Source: Streptomyces humidus (GTDB lineage Bacteria; Actinomycetota; Actinomycetes; Streptomycetales; Streptomycetaceae). Taken from it: a stretch of 64,000 nt of DNA. The stretch lies in contig NZ_BMTL01000019.1 of NCBI RefSeq assembly GCF_014649655.1, forward strand, positions 1-64,000, written 5' to 3'. Below, piece by piece: positions 32,638-42,300 of the stretch (within the stretch, counting starts at the first letter, position 1; every line of letters begins with the position of its first letter). Both the position numbers and the translations under genes were made by a program. Under the pieces are notes generated by a model, which was given only the letters and a program-made list of their open reading frames with translations, had not been told where the DNA came from and did not search any database.

Positions 32638-33881
32638 GCCCCGGTCAGCTTCGCGAACTTCGCTTGGTAGGCGGTCTCTTCCTTCGGGCTCAGGGAGCGG
32701 AAGGCGTGGGACTTGGCGGCCATGGCCTTGTCGGGAAGGATCAGCGGGTTGTCCGCGGCCGTTTTGTCGATCTTGGTCAGGTACGGTTTCACGTCGGCGA
32801 CCGGACTCACGTAGTTGACGTACGCGGCGAGTTCGGCGGCCGGCTCGGGCTGGTAGTAGTAGTCGATCAGCCGCTCGGCGTTCGTCTTGTGGCGCGCCTT
32901 GTTGGGAATCAGCAGGTTGTCGGTCGACGTCATGTAGCCGCTGTCCGGGATCACGTAGGCGACGTCCGGGTTGTCCGCCTGGAGCTGGACGATGTCGCCG
33001 CCCCAGGCCACGCAGGCCGCCAGGTCGCCCTTGCTGAGGTCGGACGTGTAGTCGTTGCCGGTGAAGCGGCGGATCTGGCCCCTGTCGACGGCCTTCTGGA
33101 GGCGGGCGATGACCGCGTCGTAGTCGTCGTCGGTGAACTTCGCCGGGTCCTTGCCCATGTCGAGCATGGTCATGCCGACGGTGTCGCGCATCTCGGTCAG
33201 CAGACCCACCCGGCCCTTGAGCTTGGGGTTGTCGAGCAGGTCGGAGACCGACTTCACCTCGACGCCGTCGAGCGCCTTCTTGTTGTAGGCGACGACCGTC
33301 GAGATGCCCTGCCACACGTACGAGTAGGCGCGGCCCGGGTCCCAGTCGGGGCTGCGGAACTGGTCCGACAGGTTGGCGAAGGCGTGCGGCAGGTTGGACG
33401 CGTCCAGCTTCTGGACGTAGCCGAGCCGGATCATGCGGGCGGCCAGCCAGTCGGTGCAGACGATGAGGTCGCGTCCGGTGTCCTGGCCGGCGGCGAGCTG
33501 CGGCTGGATCTTGCCGAAGAACTCGTCGTTGTCGTTGATGTCCTCGGTGTACGTGACCGCGATGCCGGTCTGCTTGCGGAACGCGTCCAGCGTCGGGCGG
33601 TGCTTGCCGCTGTCGTCGACGTCGATGTACTCCGGCCAGTTGGAGAAGTTGACGACCTTCTCCTTCGCGGAGTGGTCGTCGGCGGAGACGCCGCCCTGGG
33701 ACTTGCCGGCGGCGGGGATCCCGCAGCCGCTCAGCGCGCCGAGGCCGCCCAGGGTGAGCGCGCCGCCGGCGGAGGCGCGCAGCACCGACCGGCGGGTCAT
33801 GGCCGCCCTGCCGTTGCGGAAGCTGCGCCGTAGGGCGGCCAGGTGGGCCGGGCTGAGGCGGTCTGGCTCGTACTGCTCCAT
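32634..33881 (-). CDS. Polyamine-type ABC transporter substrate-binding lipoprotein (PotD-like)
   Basis: A 415-residue lipoprotein with a Tat motif (TRRSVLRAS, arginines at 30-31) and lipobox cysteine at about 53 (ALSGC). The mature part begins VVNFSNWPEYID, the hallmark opening of PotD/PotF proteins. The acidic, aromatic polyamine pocket residues are plausible (YTEDINDNDEFF; WGGDIVQL). The ATG at 33879-33881 gives an unusually long 29-residue n-region; a start at ATG in MTRRSVLR (residue 28) would give a more ordinary signal. It follows the aldehyde dehydrogenase gene by 56 bp in the same operon. Confidence 0.92.
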   Translation of the reverse strand: MEQYEPDRLSPAHLAALRRSFRNGRAAMTRRSVLRASAGGALTLGGLGALSGCGIPAAGKSQGGVSADDHSAKEKVVNFSNWPEYIDVDDSGKHRPTLDAFRKQTGIAVTYTEDINDNDEFFGKIQPQLAAGQDTGRDLIVCTDWLAARMIRLGYVQKLDASNLPHAFANLSDQFRSPDWDPGRAYSYVWQGISTVVAYNKKALDGVEVKSVSDLLDNPKLKGRVGLLTEMRDTVGMTMLDMGKDPAKFTDDDYDAVIARLQKAVDRGQIRRFTGNDYTSDLSKGDLAACVAWGGDIVQLQADNPDVAYVIPDSGYMTSTDNLLIPNKARHKTNAERLIDYYYQPEPAAELAAYVNYVSPVADVKPYLTKIDKTAADNPLILPDKAMAAKSHAFRSLSPKEETAYQAKFAKLTGA

Positions 33882-33937
33882 GCGCGTGGTGCCCTTTCGG
33901 GAGGTACGGCTGTGGTCGGCGGCCGGGTCGTCGGTGC

Positions 33938-35452
33938 TTACGAGTCCCCGAAGACCGTGCGGTGCCAGGGCTTGCGAGCCACCGCCGTATTATCGAACAT
34001 AACGTGCTTCACCTGGGTGTACTCATCGAACGAATACACCGACATGTCCTTGCCGAACCCGGAGGCCTTGTAACCGCCGTGCGGCATCTCGCTGATGATC
34101 GGGATGTGGTCGTTGATCCACACGCATCCGGCCTTGATCTCGCGCGTGGCCCGGTTCGCCCGGAACACGTCCCGCGTCCACGCGGAGGCGGCCAGCCCGT
34201 AGGGGGTGTCGTTGGCGAGGGCGACGCCCTCGTCGTCGCCGTCGAAGGGCAGGACCACCAGGACCGGCCCGAAGATCTCGGACTGGACGACCTCGCTGTC
34301 CTGGGCCGCGTCCGCGATCAGCGTGGGGAGGTAGTAGGCGCCCTTCTCCAGTTCCCCCCGGGGCGCCTCGCCGCCGGTCACCACACGCGCGTAGCCGCGC
34401 GCCCGGTCGACGAAGGAGGCGACCCGGTCGCGCTGGACATGCGAGACCAGCGGGCCGAGGTCGGTGCCGGGGGCGAAGGGGTCCCCGACCCGTACCGTCT
34501 CCATCAGCGCGGCCGTCCGCGCGACGAAGGCCTCGTAGAGCGGCCGCTGCACGTACGCGCGCGTGGCGGCCGTGCAGTCCTGCCCGGTGTTGATGAGCGC
34601 GCCCGCTACCGCGCCGTTGGCGGCGGCCTCGAGGTCGGCGTCGTCGAAGACCAGGAGGGGCGCCTTTCCGCCGAGCTCCAGGTGCAGGCGTTTGACGGTC
34701 GCGGTGGCGACCTCGGCGACGCGCTTGCCGACGGCGGTGGAGCCCGTGAAGGACGTCATCGCGACGTCGGGGTGGCCGACCAGGCGCTCGCCCGCCGCCC
34801 GCCCGGTCCCCGTGACGATGTTGACGACGCCGTCGGGGATCCCGGCCTCCGTCGCCGCCTGGGCGAAGAGGAGCGAGGTCAACGGGGTGAGTTCGGCGGG
34901 CTTGAGCACGATGGTGTTGCCCGCGGCGATCGCCGGGAGGATCTTCCAGGCGGCCATCTGGAGGGGGTAGTTCCAGGGCGCGATGGAGCCGACGACGCCG
35001 ATGGGCTCACGGCGGACGTAGGAGGTGTGGTCGCCGGAGTACTCGCCGGCGGACTGACCCGCGAGATGACGGGCCGCGCCGGCGAAGAAGGAGGTGTTGT
35101 CGATCGTCCCCGGGACGTCGAACTCACGGGTCAGCTTCAGCGGCTTGCCGCACTGCAGGGACTCGGCGCGGGCCAGGTCCTCGGCGTGGCCGGCGAGGAC
35201 CGCGGCGAAACGGTGCAGGGCGTCGGAGCGCTCGCCCGGAGTGGCCGCGGACCAGCCGGCGAAGGCCGCGCGCGCGGCGGCGACGGCGGCGTCGACGTCG
35301 TCCGCGCCCGCCAGCTCGTAGGTGAGGACATCCTCGCCGGTGGCGGGGTCGACCACGGTGTGGGTGACGCCGGACGTGCCCTTCGTCAGGCGGCCGGCGA
35401 TGTACTGCGCGCCGTCCGAGAAACGTTCTTGTGCGGGAAACCGGTCCTGCAT
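33938..35452 (-). CDS. Aldehyde dehydrogenase, gamma-aminobutyraldehyde type (PuuC/PatD-like)
   Basis: A 504-residue enzyme with SIAPWNYPLQ, FTGSTAVG, the general base in LELGGKAP (Glu259) and the nucleophile in NTGQDCTAATR (Cys293). The GQDCTA form is typical of aminobutyraldehyde and betaine-aldehyde dehydrogenases. It would oxidise the aldehyde made by the PuuB-like oxidase of the same operon to GABA or gamma-glutamyl-GABA. The ATG at 35450-35452 has GGAGGAGAG upstream. First gene of the polyamine operon; the promoter region upstream holds two inverted repeats (35548-35594). Confidence 0.92.
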   Translation of the reverse strand: MQDRFPAQERFSDGAQYIAGRLTKGTSGVTHTVVDPATGEDVLTYELAGADDVDAAVAAARAAFAGWSAATPGERSDALHRFAAVLAGHAEDLARAESLQCGKPLKLTREFDVPGTIDNTSFFAGAARHLAGQSAGEYSGDHTSYVRREPIGVVGSIAPWNYPLQMAAWKILPAIAAGNTIVLKPAELTPLTSLLFAQAATEAGIPDGVVNIVTGTGRAAGERLVGHPDVAMTSFTGSTAVGKRVAEVATATVKRLHLELGGKAPLLVFDDADLEAAANGAVAGALINTGQDCTAATRAYVQRPLYEAFVARTAALMETVRVGDPFAPGTDLGPLVSHVQRDRVASFVDRARGYARVVTGGEAPRGELEKGAYYLPTLIADAAQDSEVVQSEIFGPVLVVLPFDGDDEGVALANDTPYGLAASAWTRDVFRANRATREIKAGCVWINDHIPIISEMPHGGYKASGFGKDMSVYSFDEYTQVKHVMFDNTAVARKPWHRTVFGDS

Positions 35453-35547
35453 GTCGCTCTCCTCCGCCTTCGCCCCGATGCGTTCGGCGACGGGTGGCGT
35501 AGCTCCAGCTCGATTTGATTGCCGATCCTGGCAGAGCAAGGGCACTC

Positions 35548-35594
35548 CAACAAGTGATTCCGTTGTTGCCTTTTGGTTACGCGACGGAATCACT
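35548..35594 (-). promoter_or_regulatory. Polyamine operon promoter region with nested inverted repeats
   Basis: CAACAA-N9-TTGTTG (35548-35553 with 35563-35568) is nested with AGTGATTCCG (35553-35562) and its complement CGGAATCACT (35585-35594). On the minus strand TTGTTG with 17-bp spacing to CAGGAT forms a plausible promoter. The GATTCCG core also appears in the 17-bp palindrome near the Lrp gene at 53.25 kb, hinting at a shared regulator. Confidence 0.5.
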
Positions 35595-35673
35595 CGGCGA
35601 GGGGCGACCAGGTGTCGAGTCGGAGCCGAAAAGGAGGGACGCTCTGTCAGTGGCGCGTGCCATCCTCGGCTGC

Positions 35674-36234
35674 ATGGAGAGGATCGAGGACCGGGAGGCG
35701 CTGGTCAGCGCCGTCCGGGCGGGGGCGAGAATCAAGTGCCTGCACTTCTGGGGGCACCGGCAGCGACCGGACGGGCGGATCGGTTCGAGCTGCCTCAGCC
35801 AGTGGTGGCCGTCACCGTTCGTGGTCGACGGAGTCGGTTATGCGACGGCCGAGCACTGGATGATGGCCGAGAAGGCGCGGCTGTTCGGCGACGCCGAGGC
35901 GGAGCGGCGGGCGCTCGCCGCCGGGTCCCCCGCGCAGGCGAAGAAGGTGGGACGGCTGGTGCGCGGCTTCGACGAGGACGTCTGGGCGCGGGAGCGGTTC
36001 CGGATCGTGGTCGAGGGCAGCGTCCGCAAGTTCGCCTCGGACGACGGGCTGCGCGCGTTCCTGCTGGGCACCGGCGCCCGGGTGCTGGTCGAGGCGAGCC
36101 CTCTGGACCGCGTGTGGGGCATAGGTCTGGCGGCGGACGACGAGGCGGCGACGGATCCGCAGCGGTGGCGGGGGCCGAACCTGCTGGGGTTCGCGCTGAT
36201 GGAGGCGAGAGAGCGGCTGCGGGCCGGCGGCTGA
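35674..36234 (+). CDS. NADAR/YbiA-like family protein
   Basis: A 186-residue protein with the NADAR signature: FWGH near the start, then SQWWPSPFVVDGVGYATAEHWMM, a KARLFGD segment, and FLLGTGARVLVEASPLDRVWGIG near the end. Family members act on ADP-ribose-linked or riboflavin/purine-type N-glycosides and counter reactive intermediates; some reverse guanine ADP-ribosylation. The start is uncertain. ATG 35674 (MERIED) gives the usual length, while GTG 35650 lies 12 bases after a GGAGG and would add eight residues. It diverges from the polyamine operon and stands alone. Confidence 0.82.
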   Translation: MERIEDREALVSAVRAGARIKCLHFWGHRQRPDGRIGSSCLSQWWPSPFVVDGVGYATAEHWMMAEKARLFGDAEAERRALAAGSPAQAKKVGRLVRGFDEDVWARERFRIVVEGSVRKFASDDGLRAFLLGTGARVLVEASPLDRVWGIGLAADDEAATDPQRWRGPNLLGFALMEARERLRAGG

Positions 36235-36262
36235 ACCGCCGGCGCCGTCCGTCGGCTGCGTC

Positions 36263-37243
36263 TCAGGACACCACGATCGTCAGGACGCCCAACCCGAGGG
36301 CGAGCACCAGGCCCACGGCTCCGCAGATGATGCCCGCCAGCGCCTGACCGGGGTTGGAGGCCTCGCCCCGGGCGGCTTTACGGCGCCCGATCGCGCCGAA
36401 GACGATGCCGAGGACGCCGAGGACGACGGCGACCGGCCACAGGCAGAAGACGACGGAGGCGAGGATCCCGAGCGCGAGCCCGGCGACCCCCATGCCGTTG
36501 CTGTCCCCCGCCCCGGTACCGGGCCAGCCGTACGGGCCGTACCCGCCCCCGTAGGGCGGCGGCGGGGTCGGGTAGCCGTGGCCGTGGCCGCCCGGGTAAC
36601 CGTAGGGGATCTGTCCCGGCCCGTCGGGAGCGATGGGCGGCGGCGGGACGGCCTGCGCGGGAGGCGCGAAGGGGCCGGGCGGCGGGCCGCCGACAGCCGC
36701 AGCCGGGTTCGGAGGCGGAAAAGACCCCGACGACCACCCACCCTGCGCAGGAGGCGCGAAGGGGCCGGTCCAGGGCTGCGGAGAATCGGCGGCTGCCGGC
36801 AGCGAGGGGACCGTCCGCTGGTCGTGGACGGACGGGGACGCCTGGCCGGGAGGGAGGGGAGCCGGGGCGGCGGTGTGCCCGCGCCCGCTCGGCTCGCCGT
36901 CACCCGGAGCGGCCCACGGATCAGCCCCGCCCGCGGCACCCGCCCCGCCCGTCGCACCCGCCGCGCCCCCGGCCGCCGGCGCCGCGTCCGCCCCGCCGGA
37001 GTCAGGCGCGGACCACGGGGAACGCCCGGTGTCGGCTTCGCCCTCGCCCACGACGTCCGGGACCGCCGCCCCGGCATCGCCGCCCGACGGAGCGGCGCCC
37101 TCCGCGTCCTTGCCCAACGAAACCCGTCCGACCGCGTCCCGCGGACCGTCCGTCTCGCCGGAGACGGGGGCGGGGGCGGAGGCGGGGGCGGGCCATGGCG
37201 GCCGGGTGGCGTCGTCGCCCGGTTTCGGCGCCTCGTCGGACAT
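36263..37243 (-). CDS. DUF4190-like membrane protein with long Pro/Ala-rich N-terminus
   Basis: A 326-residue protein. The first 230 residues are disordered, rich in Pro, Ala and Gly, with repeated GPFAPPAQ units and a YGYPGGHGHGYPTPPPPYGGG stretch just before the membrane. Two C-terminal membrane helices (GVAGLALGILASVVFCLWP; a second near GIICGAVGLVLALGLG) form a DUF4190-type hairpin, with a short charged loop (GRRKAARGEASNPGQ). AGGGGGAA precedes the ATG at 37241-37243. Function unknown. Convergent with the NADAR gene. Confidence 0.85.
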   Translation of the reverse strand: MSDEAPKPGDDATRPPWPAPASAPAPVSGETDGPRDAVGRVSLGKDAEGAAPSGGDAGAAVPDVVGEGEADTGRSPWSAPDSGGADAAPAAGGAAGATGGAGAAGGADPWAAPGDGEPSGRGHTAAPAPLPPGQASPSVHDQRTVPSLPAAADSPQPWTGPFAPPAQGGWSSGSFPPPNPAAAVGGPPPGPFAPPAQAVPPPPIAPDGPGQIPYGYPGGHGHGYPTPPPPYGGGYGPYGWPGTGAGDSNGMGVAGLALGILASVVFCLWPVAVVLGVLGIVFGAIGRRKAARGEASNPGQALAGIICGAVGLVLALGLGVLTIVVS

Positions 37244-37486
37244 GCGTGATTCCCCCTGTCGCCCGCTTCCGGGCCTGCGTCCTGCCGTTCCGTCACCCGT
37301 ACGCCGTTGTGCCCCGCGCACGTTCCGTCATGCTACGGCCCGTGGCCGGCGGGGTGCGTCCGGGGCGAGGGCCCGCGGCTGCCCCTCGCCCCCCTCCGCC
37401 TACGATGACCCCGGCCCACCGATCAGCCGATCACCCGCGTCCCGTCCGGCCCGCCGGACCCGGGGCGCCGTCCCGGGGAGGACCCC

Positions 37487-38614
37487 ATGACCGACCGCCT
37501 CGACGCATCCTCAGCAGCCGCCGAGTCCGGCTCCCCCGCGTCCGGCACGCCCGCCGGCCCCACCGCCGCGGCCGCGGCCGGCGGCCGCGATCTGCGTGCC
37601 TTCGTCGCCGGGCTGCCGAAGGCCGAACTGCACGTCCACCACGTCGGCTCCGCCTCCCCCCGCATCGTCTCCGAGCTGGCCGCCCGGCACCCCGATTCCA
37701 AGGTGCCCACCGACCCCGAGGCCCTGGCCGACTTCTTCACGTTCACCGACTTCGCCCACTTCATCGACGTGTACCTGTCCGTCGTCGACCTCATCCGCAC
37801 CCCGGAGGACGTCCGGCTGCTGACCTACGAGGTCGCCCGGGACCTGGCCCGCCAGCAGGTGCGCTACGCCGAGCTGACCATCACCCCGTTCTCCTCGACC
37901 CGGCGCGGCATCGACGAACTCGCCTTCATGGACGCCGTCGAAGACGCCCGCAAGGCCGCCGAGGCGGAGTTCGGGACCGTGCTGCGCTGGTGCTTCGACA
38001 TCCCCGGCGAGGCCGGGCTGGAGGCCGCCGAGGAGACGACCCGGCTCGCCACCGACGACCGGATCCGCCCCGAGGGGCTGGTCTCCTTCGGGCTCGGCGG
38101 GCCCGAGATCGGCGTGCCGCGCCCCCAGTTCAAGCCGCACTTCGACCGGGCGATCGCCGCCGGACTGCGGTCGGTGCCGCACGCCGGCGAGACCACCGGC
38201 CCCGAGACGGTGTGGGACGCGCTGACCCATCTGCGCGCCGAGCGCATCGGCCACGGCACCAGCTCCGCACAGGACGGGAAACTGCTCGCCCACCTCGCCG
38301 AGCAGCGCATCGCCCTGGAGGTGTGTCCCACCTCGAACATCGCCACGCGCGCGGTCCGCGCCCTCGACGAGCACCCCCTCAGGGAGTTCGTCGAGGCCGG
38401 CGTCCTGGTGACGATCAACTCCGACGACCCGCCCATGTTCGGCACCGACCTCAACAACGAGTACGCGGTGGCCGCCCGGCTCCTCGACCTGGACGAGCGC
38501 GGCGTCGCCGCCCTCGCGAAGAACGCGGTCGAGGCCTCCTTCCTGGACGAGGCCGGCAAGCGACGCGTCAGCGACGAGATCGACGCCTACACCGCCGGGT
38601 GGCTCGCCCCCTGA
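37487..38614 (+). CDS. Adenosine deaminase family protein
   Basis: A 375-residue metal-dependent deaminase. The metal-binding HxH is in ELHVHHVG (His49, His51). Later come VSFGLGGPE, the catalytic HAGE, a second metal/catalytic group HGTSS, and the SDDPPMF metal aspartate motif. The first 35 residues are a low-complexity Ala/Ser extension. It deaminates adenosine or a related nucleoside. Because streptomycetes make menaquinone by the futalosine route, aminodeoxyfutalosine is an alternative substrate for this subgroup (family knowledge, not shown here). GGGGAGGA precedes the ATG at 37487. It is followed 33 bp later by the glycerophosphodiesterase gene, which seems to have its own promoter. Confidence 0.88.
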   Translation: MTDRLDASSAAAESGSPASGTPAGPTAAAAAGGRDLRAFVAGLPKAELHVHHVGSASPRIVSELAARHPDSKVPTDPEALADFFTFTDFAHFIDVYLSVVDLIRTPEDVRLLTYEVARDLARQQVRYAELTITPFSSTRRGIDELAFMDAVEDARKAAEAEFGTVLRWCFDIPGEAGLEAAEETTRLATDDRIRPEGLVSFGLGGPEIGVPRPQFKPHFDRAIAAGLRSVPHAGETTGPETVWDALTHLRAERIGHGTSSAQDGKLLAHLAEQRIALEVCPTSNIATRAVRALDEHPLREFVEAGVLVTINSDDPPMFGTDLNNEYAVAARLLDLDERGVAALAKNAVEASFLDEAGKRRVSDEIDAYTAGWLAP

Positions 38615-38635
38615 CCGCGGTCCGCCACGGCCCGC

Positions 38636-38641
38636 CACAAT
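38636..38641 (+). promoter_or_regulatory. -10 box for a leaderless glycerophosphodiesterase mRNA
   Basis: CACAAT ends six bases before the ATG at 38648 with no ribosome-binding site in between, the classic spacing for a leaderless actinobacterial transcript. Confidence 0.5.
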
Positions 38642-38647
38642 GGGCCC

Positions 38648-39334
38648 ATGCAGAACGTGACCGCCGTGGGCCACCGCGGCGACCCCTACCGCTTCCGTGA
38701 GAACACGATCGACTCCCTGCGGTCCGCGCTCGACCGGGGCGCGGACGCCGTCGAGTGCGATGTCCGGCTCACCAGGGACGGCGTGCCCGTCCTGCTGCAC
38801 GACGAGACGCTGAAGCGGCTCTGGGGGCTTGACCGGCCGCTGCGGTCGCTGTCCGCCGCCGAGGTGAGCGGACTCACGGCCGGCGCGGTGCCCACCCTTG
38901 CCGAGGCGCTCGCGGCGACGGACGACAGCCGGCTGATGCTCGACCTGCCGGGCACCCGGGAGGAGCGCACGGCGCGGCGGATCGTCGACGTCGTGCGCGA
39001 GGCCGGGGCGGCCGACCGGGTCCACTACTGCGCCGACGCCGTGGCGATGCTCGCCGTGCGCGCCGCGGACCCGTCCGCCGAGATCGCGCTGACCTGCACG
39101 AGCCTGGCGCCCCCGCGGCCCGCGCTGCTCGCGGTGGTGAAGCCGCGCTGGCTCAACTACCGCTTCTCCCTGGTGGACCGGGACCTCGCCGCGCGCGTCC
39201 ACCACGACGGCTTCCTGCTCTCCGTCTGGACCCCCGACACCCGCCGCGCCCTGCGCCGCCTCATCGCGCTGGGCGTCGACTCCGTCACCACCAACCGCAT
39301 CGACGTCCTGACCGCGCTGCGCGAGCGGCGCTGA
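38648..39334 (+). CDS. Glycerophosphodiester phosphodiesterase
   Basis: A 228-residue cytosolic GDPD-family enzyme. GHRGDPYRFRENT carries the catalytic HRG and EN motifs, AVECDVRLTRDGVPVLLHDE the metal-binding acids and second histidine, and the barrel ends with SVWTPDTRRALRRLIALGVDSVTTN. It hydrolyses glycerophosphodiesters to glycerol 3-phosphate and an alcohol. There is no signal peptide, so it probably works on lipid turnover products inside the cell. Convergent with the TIR-NACHT-WD40 gene 46 bp away. Confidence 0.92.
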   Translation: MQNVTAVGHRGDPYRFRENTIDSLRSALDRGADAVECDVRLTRDGVPVLLHDETLKRLWGLDRPLRSLSAAEVSGLTAGAVPTLAEALAATDDSRLMLDLPGTREERTARRIVDVVREAGAADRVHYCADAVAMLAVRAADPSAEIALTCTSLAPPRPALLAVVKPRWLNYRFSLVDRDLAARVHHDGFLLSVWTPDTRRALRRLIALGVDSVTTNRIDVLTALRERR

Positions 39335-39357
39335 CCCGCGCGGAGCCGCAGCACGGC

Positions 39358-39374
39358 CCCGCTTCCGCAGCGGG
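39358..39374. terminator. Short hairpin between convergent genes
   Basis: CCCGCT-tccgc-AGCGGG, between the glycerophosphodiesterase stop and the end of the TIR-NACHT-WD40 gene. A weak bidirectional terminator. Confidence 0.4.
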
Positions 39375-39380
39375 CGGTCC

Positions 39381-42300
39381 TCACCGCAGCGGCTCCTCCA
39401 ACGGCACCTCGCGCACGCCCGGGAGGTGGCCGTCCAGCTCGCCCGGCTCGAACCGGCACATGCCCACCGCGTGCCAGAACTCGCCGGTGACGTCTCCCTC
39501 GTACTTGTAGCCGCCGGACGGCGCGAGCGCGGCCCAGCCGCCCGGCAGGCCGACCAGCACGGCGCGCAGCGCGACCGGGCCGTCGGCGGGGACCTCCCAG
39601 AGCCGGACGGTGCCGTCCTCGCCGCCGCTCGCCAGCAGCGAGCCGTCGGGGCTGAAGGAGACCGCCAGCACCCGGCCGGTGTGGCCGGTCAGGACGGCGG
39701 CCTCGCGGCCGGTGCGGGCGTCCCAGAGGCGGACCGTCCGGTCGTCGCCGGCGGTCGCGAGCAGCGGGCGGCGCGGATGGGCCGCGGCCGTCCACAGTTT
39801 GCCGGTGTGGCCGGTCAGCCGGTGCACGGCGGCGCCGTCGCGCCAGATCACCGCCCGGCCGTCCCAGGAGGCGCTGGCCAGCCAGGAGCCGTCGGCCGCG
39901 AACGTGACGGCGTACACCCGGTCGGCGTGTCCGTCGAGCACGGCGGTGACCCGGCGTTCGGCGACGTCCCAGAGGCGCACCTTGCGGTCGTCGCAGCCGG
40001 TCGCCAGGACCGCGCCGTCGGGCCGGAAGCCGATGGAGCGGACCCGTCCGAAGTGCTCGCCGATGGTGACGACGTGCGCGCCGGTCGCCCGGTACCACAG
40101 GCACACCGTGTCGTCGTCGTTGGCGGTGGCCAGCAGTTCGCCGTCCGGGCTGAACGCCTCCGCCCAGACGTGGTCGGTCTCCACGTCCATCTCGCGCTGG
40201 TACTCGCCCGTCTCCGCGTTCCACAGGTACATGTCGCCGTCGCTGCTCGCGGTGGCCAGCAGGGGGCCGCCGGGGCTGAACACGGCCGAGACCAGCCGGT
40301 CGCTGTGTCCGGCCAGCTCCCGCAGCCGCCGCCCGGAGGAGGTGTGCCACAGCCGGACTACGCCGTCGTTGCCGCCGGCCGCCAGCATCGAGCCGTCGGC
40401 GCTGAAGGACAGGGTGGCGATGCGCCGCCCGTGTCCGCGCAGGATCCGCCGCCCCTGGCCGGTGGCCGGGTCCCAGAGCCGGACGACACCGTCGTTGCCG
40501 CCGGTGACCAGCAGCGAGCCGCTGTCCGGGGCGAGCCCGGCCCCGGCGGGCCCCGCGGTCCCCTCCCCGGCGGGACGGAACTTGCACACCCACACCGAGC
40601 CGCGGTGCTCGGGCGGCCTGCGGGTGAGCGGCACGGCGACCGGGTCGCCCTGCGGGTCGACGCGCCACAGCCGCACGACGCCCTGGCTGTCCCCGGCGGC
40701 GAGCAGGGTTCCCTCGGGGTCGAACAGCACCTGGTACACGGCTCCGCGGCAGCCGCCGAGGACCCCGGCGCCGGCCCCGGCGGCCAGGTCCCACAGCCGC
40801 ACCTCCCCCTCGGTGTCCCCGCTCACCAGGAACCGGCCCCCGGGGTGGAAGTCCAGCGTGTAGACGCGGCCCGCGTGTCCGTCGAAGGTGTGCAGCACGC
40901 GCCGCCCGGCCACGTCCCACACCCGCACGGTCCCGGCCCGCCCGTCGCCCATGTCGCCGGTGGCCAGGAGCGTCCCGTCGGGACTGAACCGGGCCCGGAA
41001 CACCGCGCCCCGGTGGCCGGGCAGCGCGCCCAGCAGGCGGCCGTCGGCGAGATCCCACAGCCGTACGGCGGCCGAGGCGTCCCCGGTGACCAGGGTGCGG
41101 CCGTCCGCCGCGAAGGCGACGGTGTAGACGGGCGCGGAGTGACCCGGGAGCCGGTGCAGGGGCCGGCCCGTGGCCGTGTCCCACAGGGTGACCACACCGT
41201 CGGCGTCGCCGGTGGCCAGCAGGGCGCCGGCGGCGTCGAGGACGACCGGCCAGACGCCGGCGTCATGGATGCGCAGGACGTGCCGGCACGCGCCGGACAC
41301 CGGGTCCCACAGTCGCACGGTGCCGTCGGCGCCGCCCGTGGCCAGGACCCGTGCGCGGAACTTGACGGCGTAGACGCGGTCGGTGTGGCCCTGCAGGGTG
41401 CGCAGCGCGGTGCCGGTGACGGCGTCGCAGACCAGGACCCCGCCGTCCTCGCTGCCCACGGCGAGCAGTTCGCCGTCCGGGCTGTACGAGATCGGTTCGG
41501 GCAGCCGGCTGGTGCGCATGTCGAAGCCGTAGGGCACGCCGACCGCGCAGGGCCGGAACCCGGAGTCGACGCTCATGCCGGGGGCGAACGCGGCGGCGGC
41601 CAGTTCGGGGGTGTCCGGCAGCCCGGCCCCGGTGGTCGCGCCGATGAGCGCGGCGCGCCGCCAGTTGCCGCCCTCGACGCGTGCGCCGGTGAGGTCGGTG
41701 CGGATCAGCCGGGCCCGCCGCAGGTCGGCGCCGCGCAGGTCGGCGCCGCTGAGGTCGGCCCCGTCGAGCCGCGCGCCGGTCAGCCGGGCGTCGCGCAGGA
41801 CGGCGCCGGAGAGGTTCGCACCGACCAGGCGGGCGTCTGTGAGATCGGCGCGGGTGAGGTCGACGCCGGAGAAGTCGCGGTAGGAGAGGTCCTCACCGCC
41901 GAGGGCGGCGCCCCGCAGATCGGTGTGGGCGGGCACCCTCAGCCGGGAGAGGATCTTCACGGCGTTGGCGCGCGACACCTCCGCACCGCCGGAGTCCTGC
42001 TCGTCCAGCACGCCTTCCGCCCACTCCTGGCAGGCCCGGTGGTCGGCCAGGTCGCACAGGAACTCCACGGCGAGCCGGCTGAGCCCGCGCCGGCCCAGCA
42101 GCGTGCTGTCCCCCGCGGCCAGACGCAGCGCGCACTCGCGGGCGATGAGCCACTCCACCACCGACCCGTGGATGAACCGGAACACGCCGTCGTCGCCGCG
42201 CACCAGCAGGCTGCCGGAGCCGACCGCGTGCGCGGCCTGCGGGACGGACAGACGGCTGTCGGCGAGTCCGGTGAGGGTCTCGGCCACGTCCGTCAGCTCG

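Noticed and set aside
39420..41500. Repeating DNA pattern suggestive of tandem repeats or a CRISPR array
   Set aside because: The periodicity of roughly 120-130 bp comes from WD40 repeats; units are diverged, without constant repeats and unique spacers.
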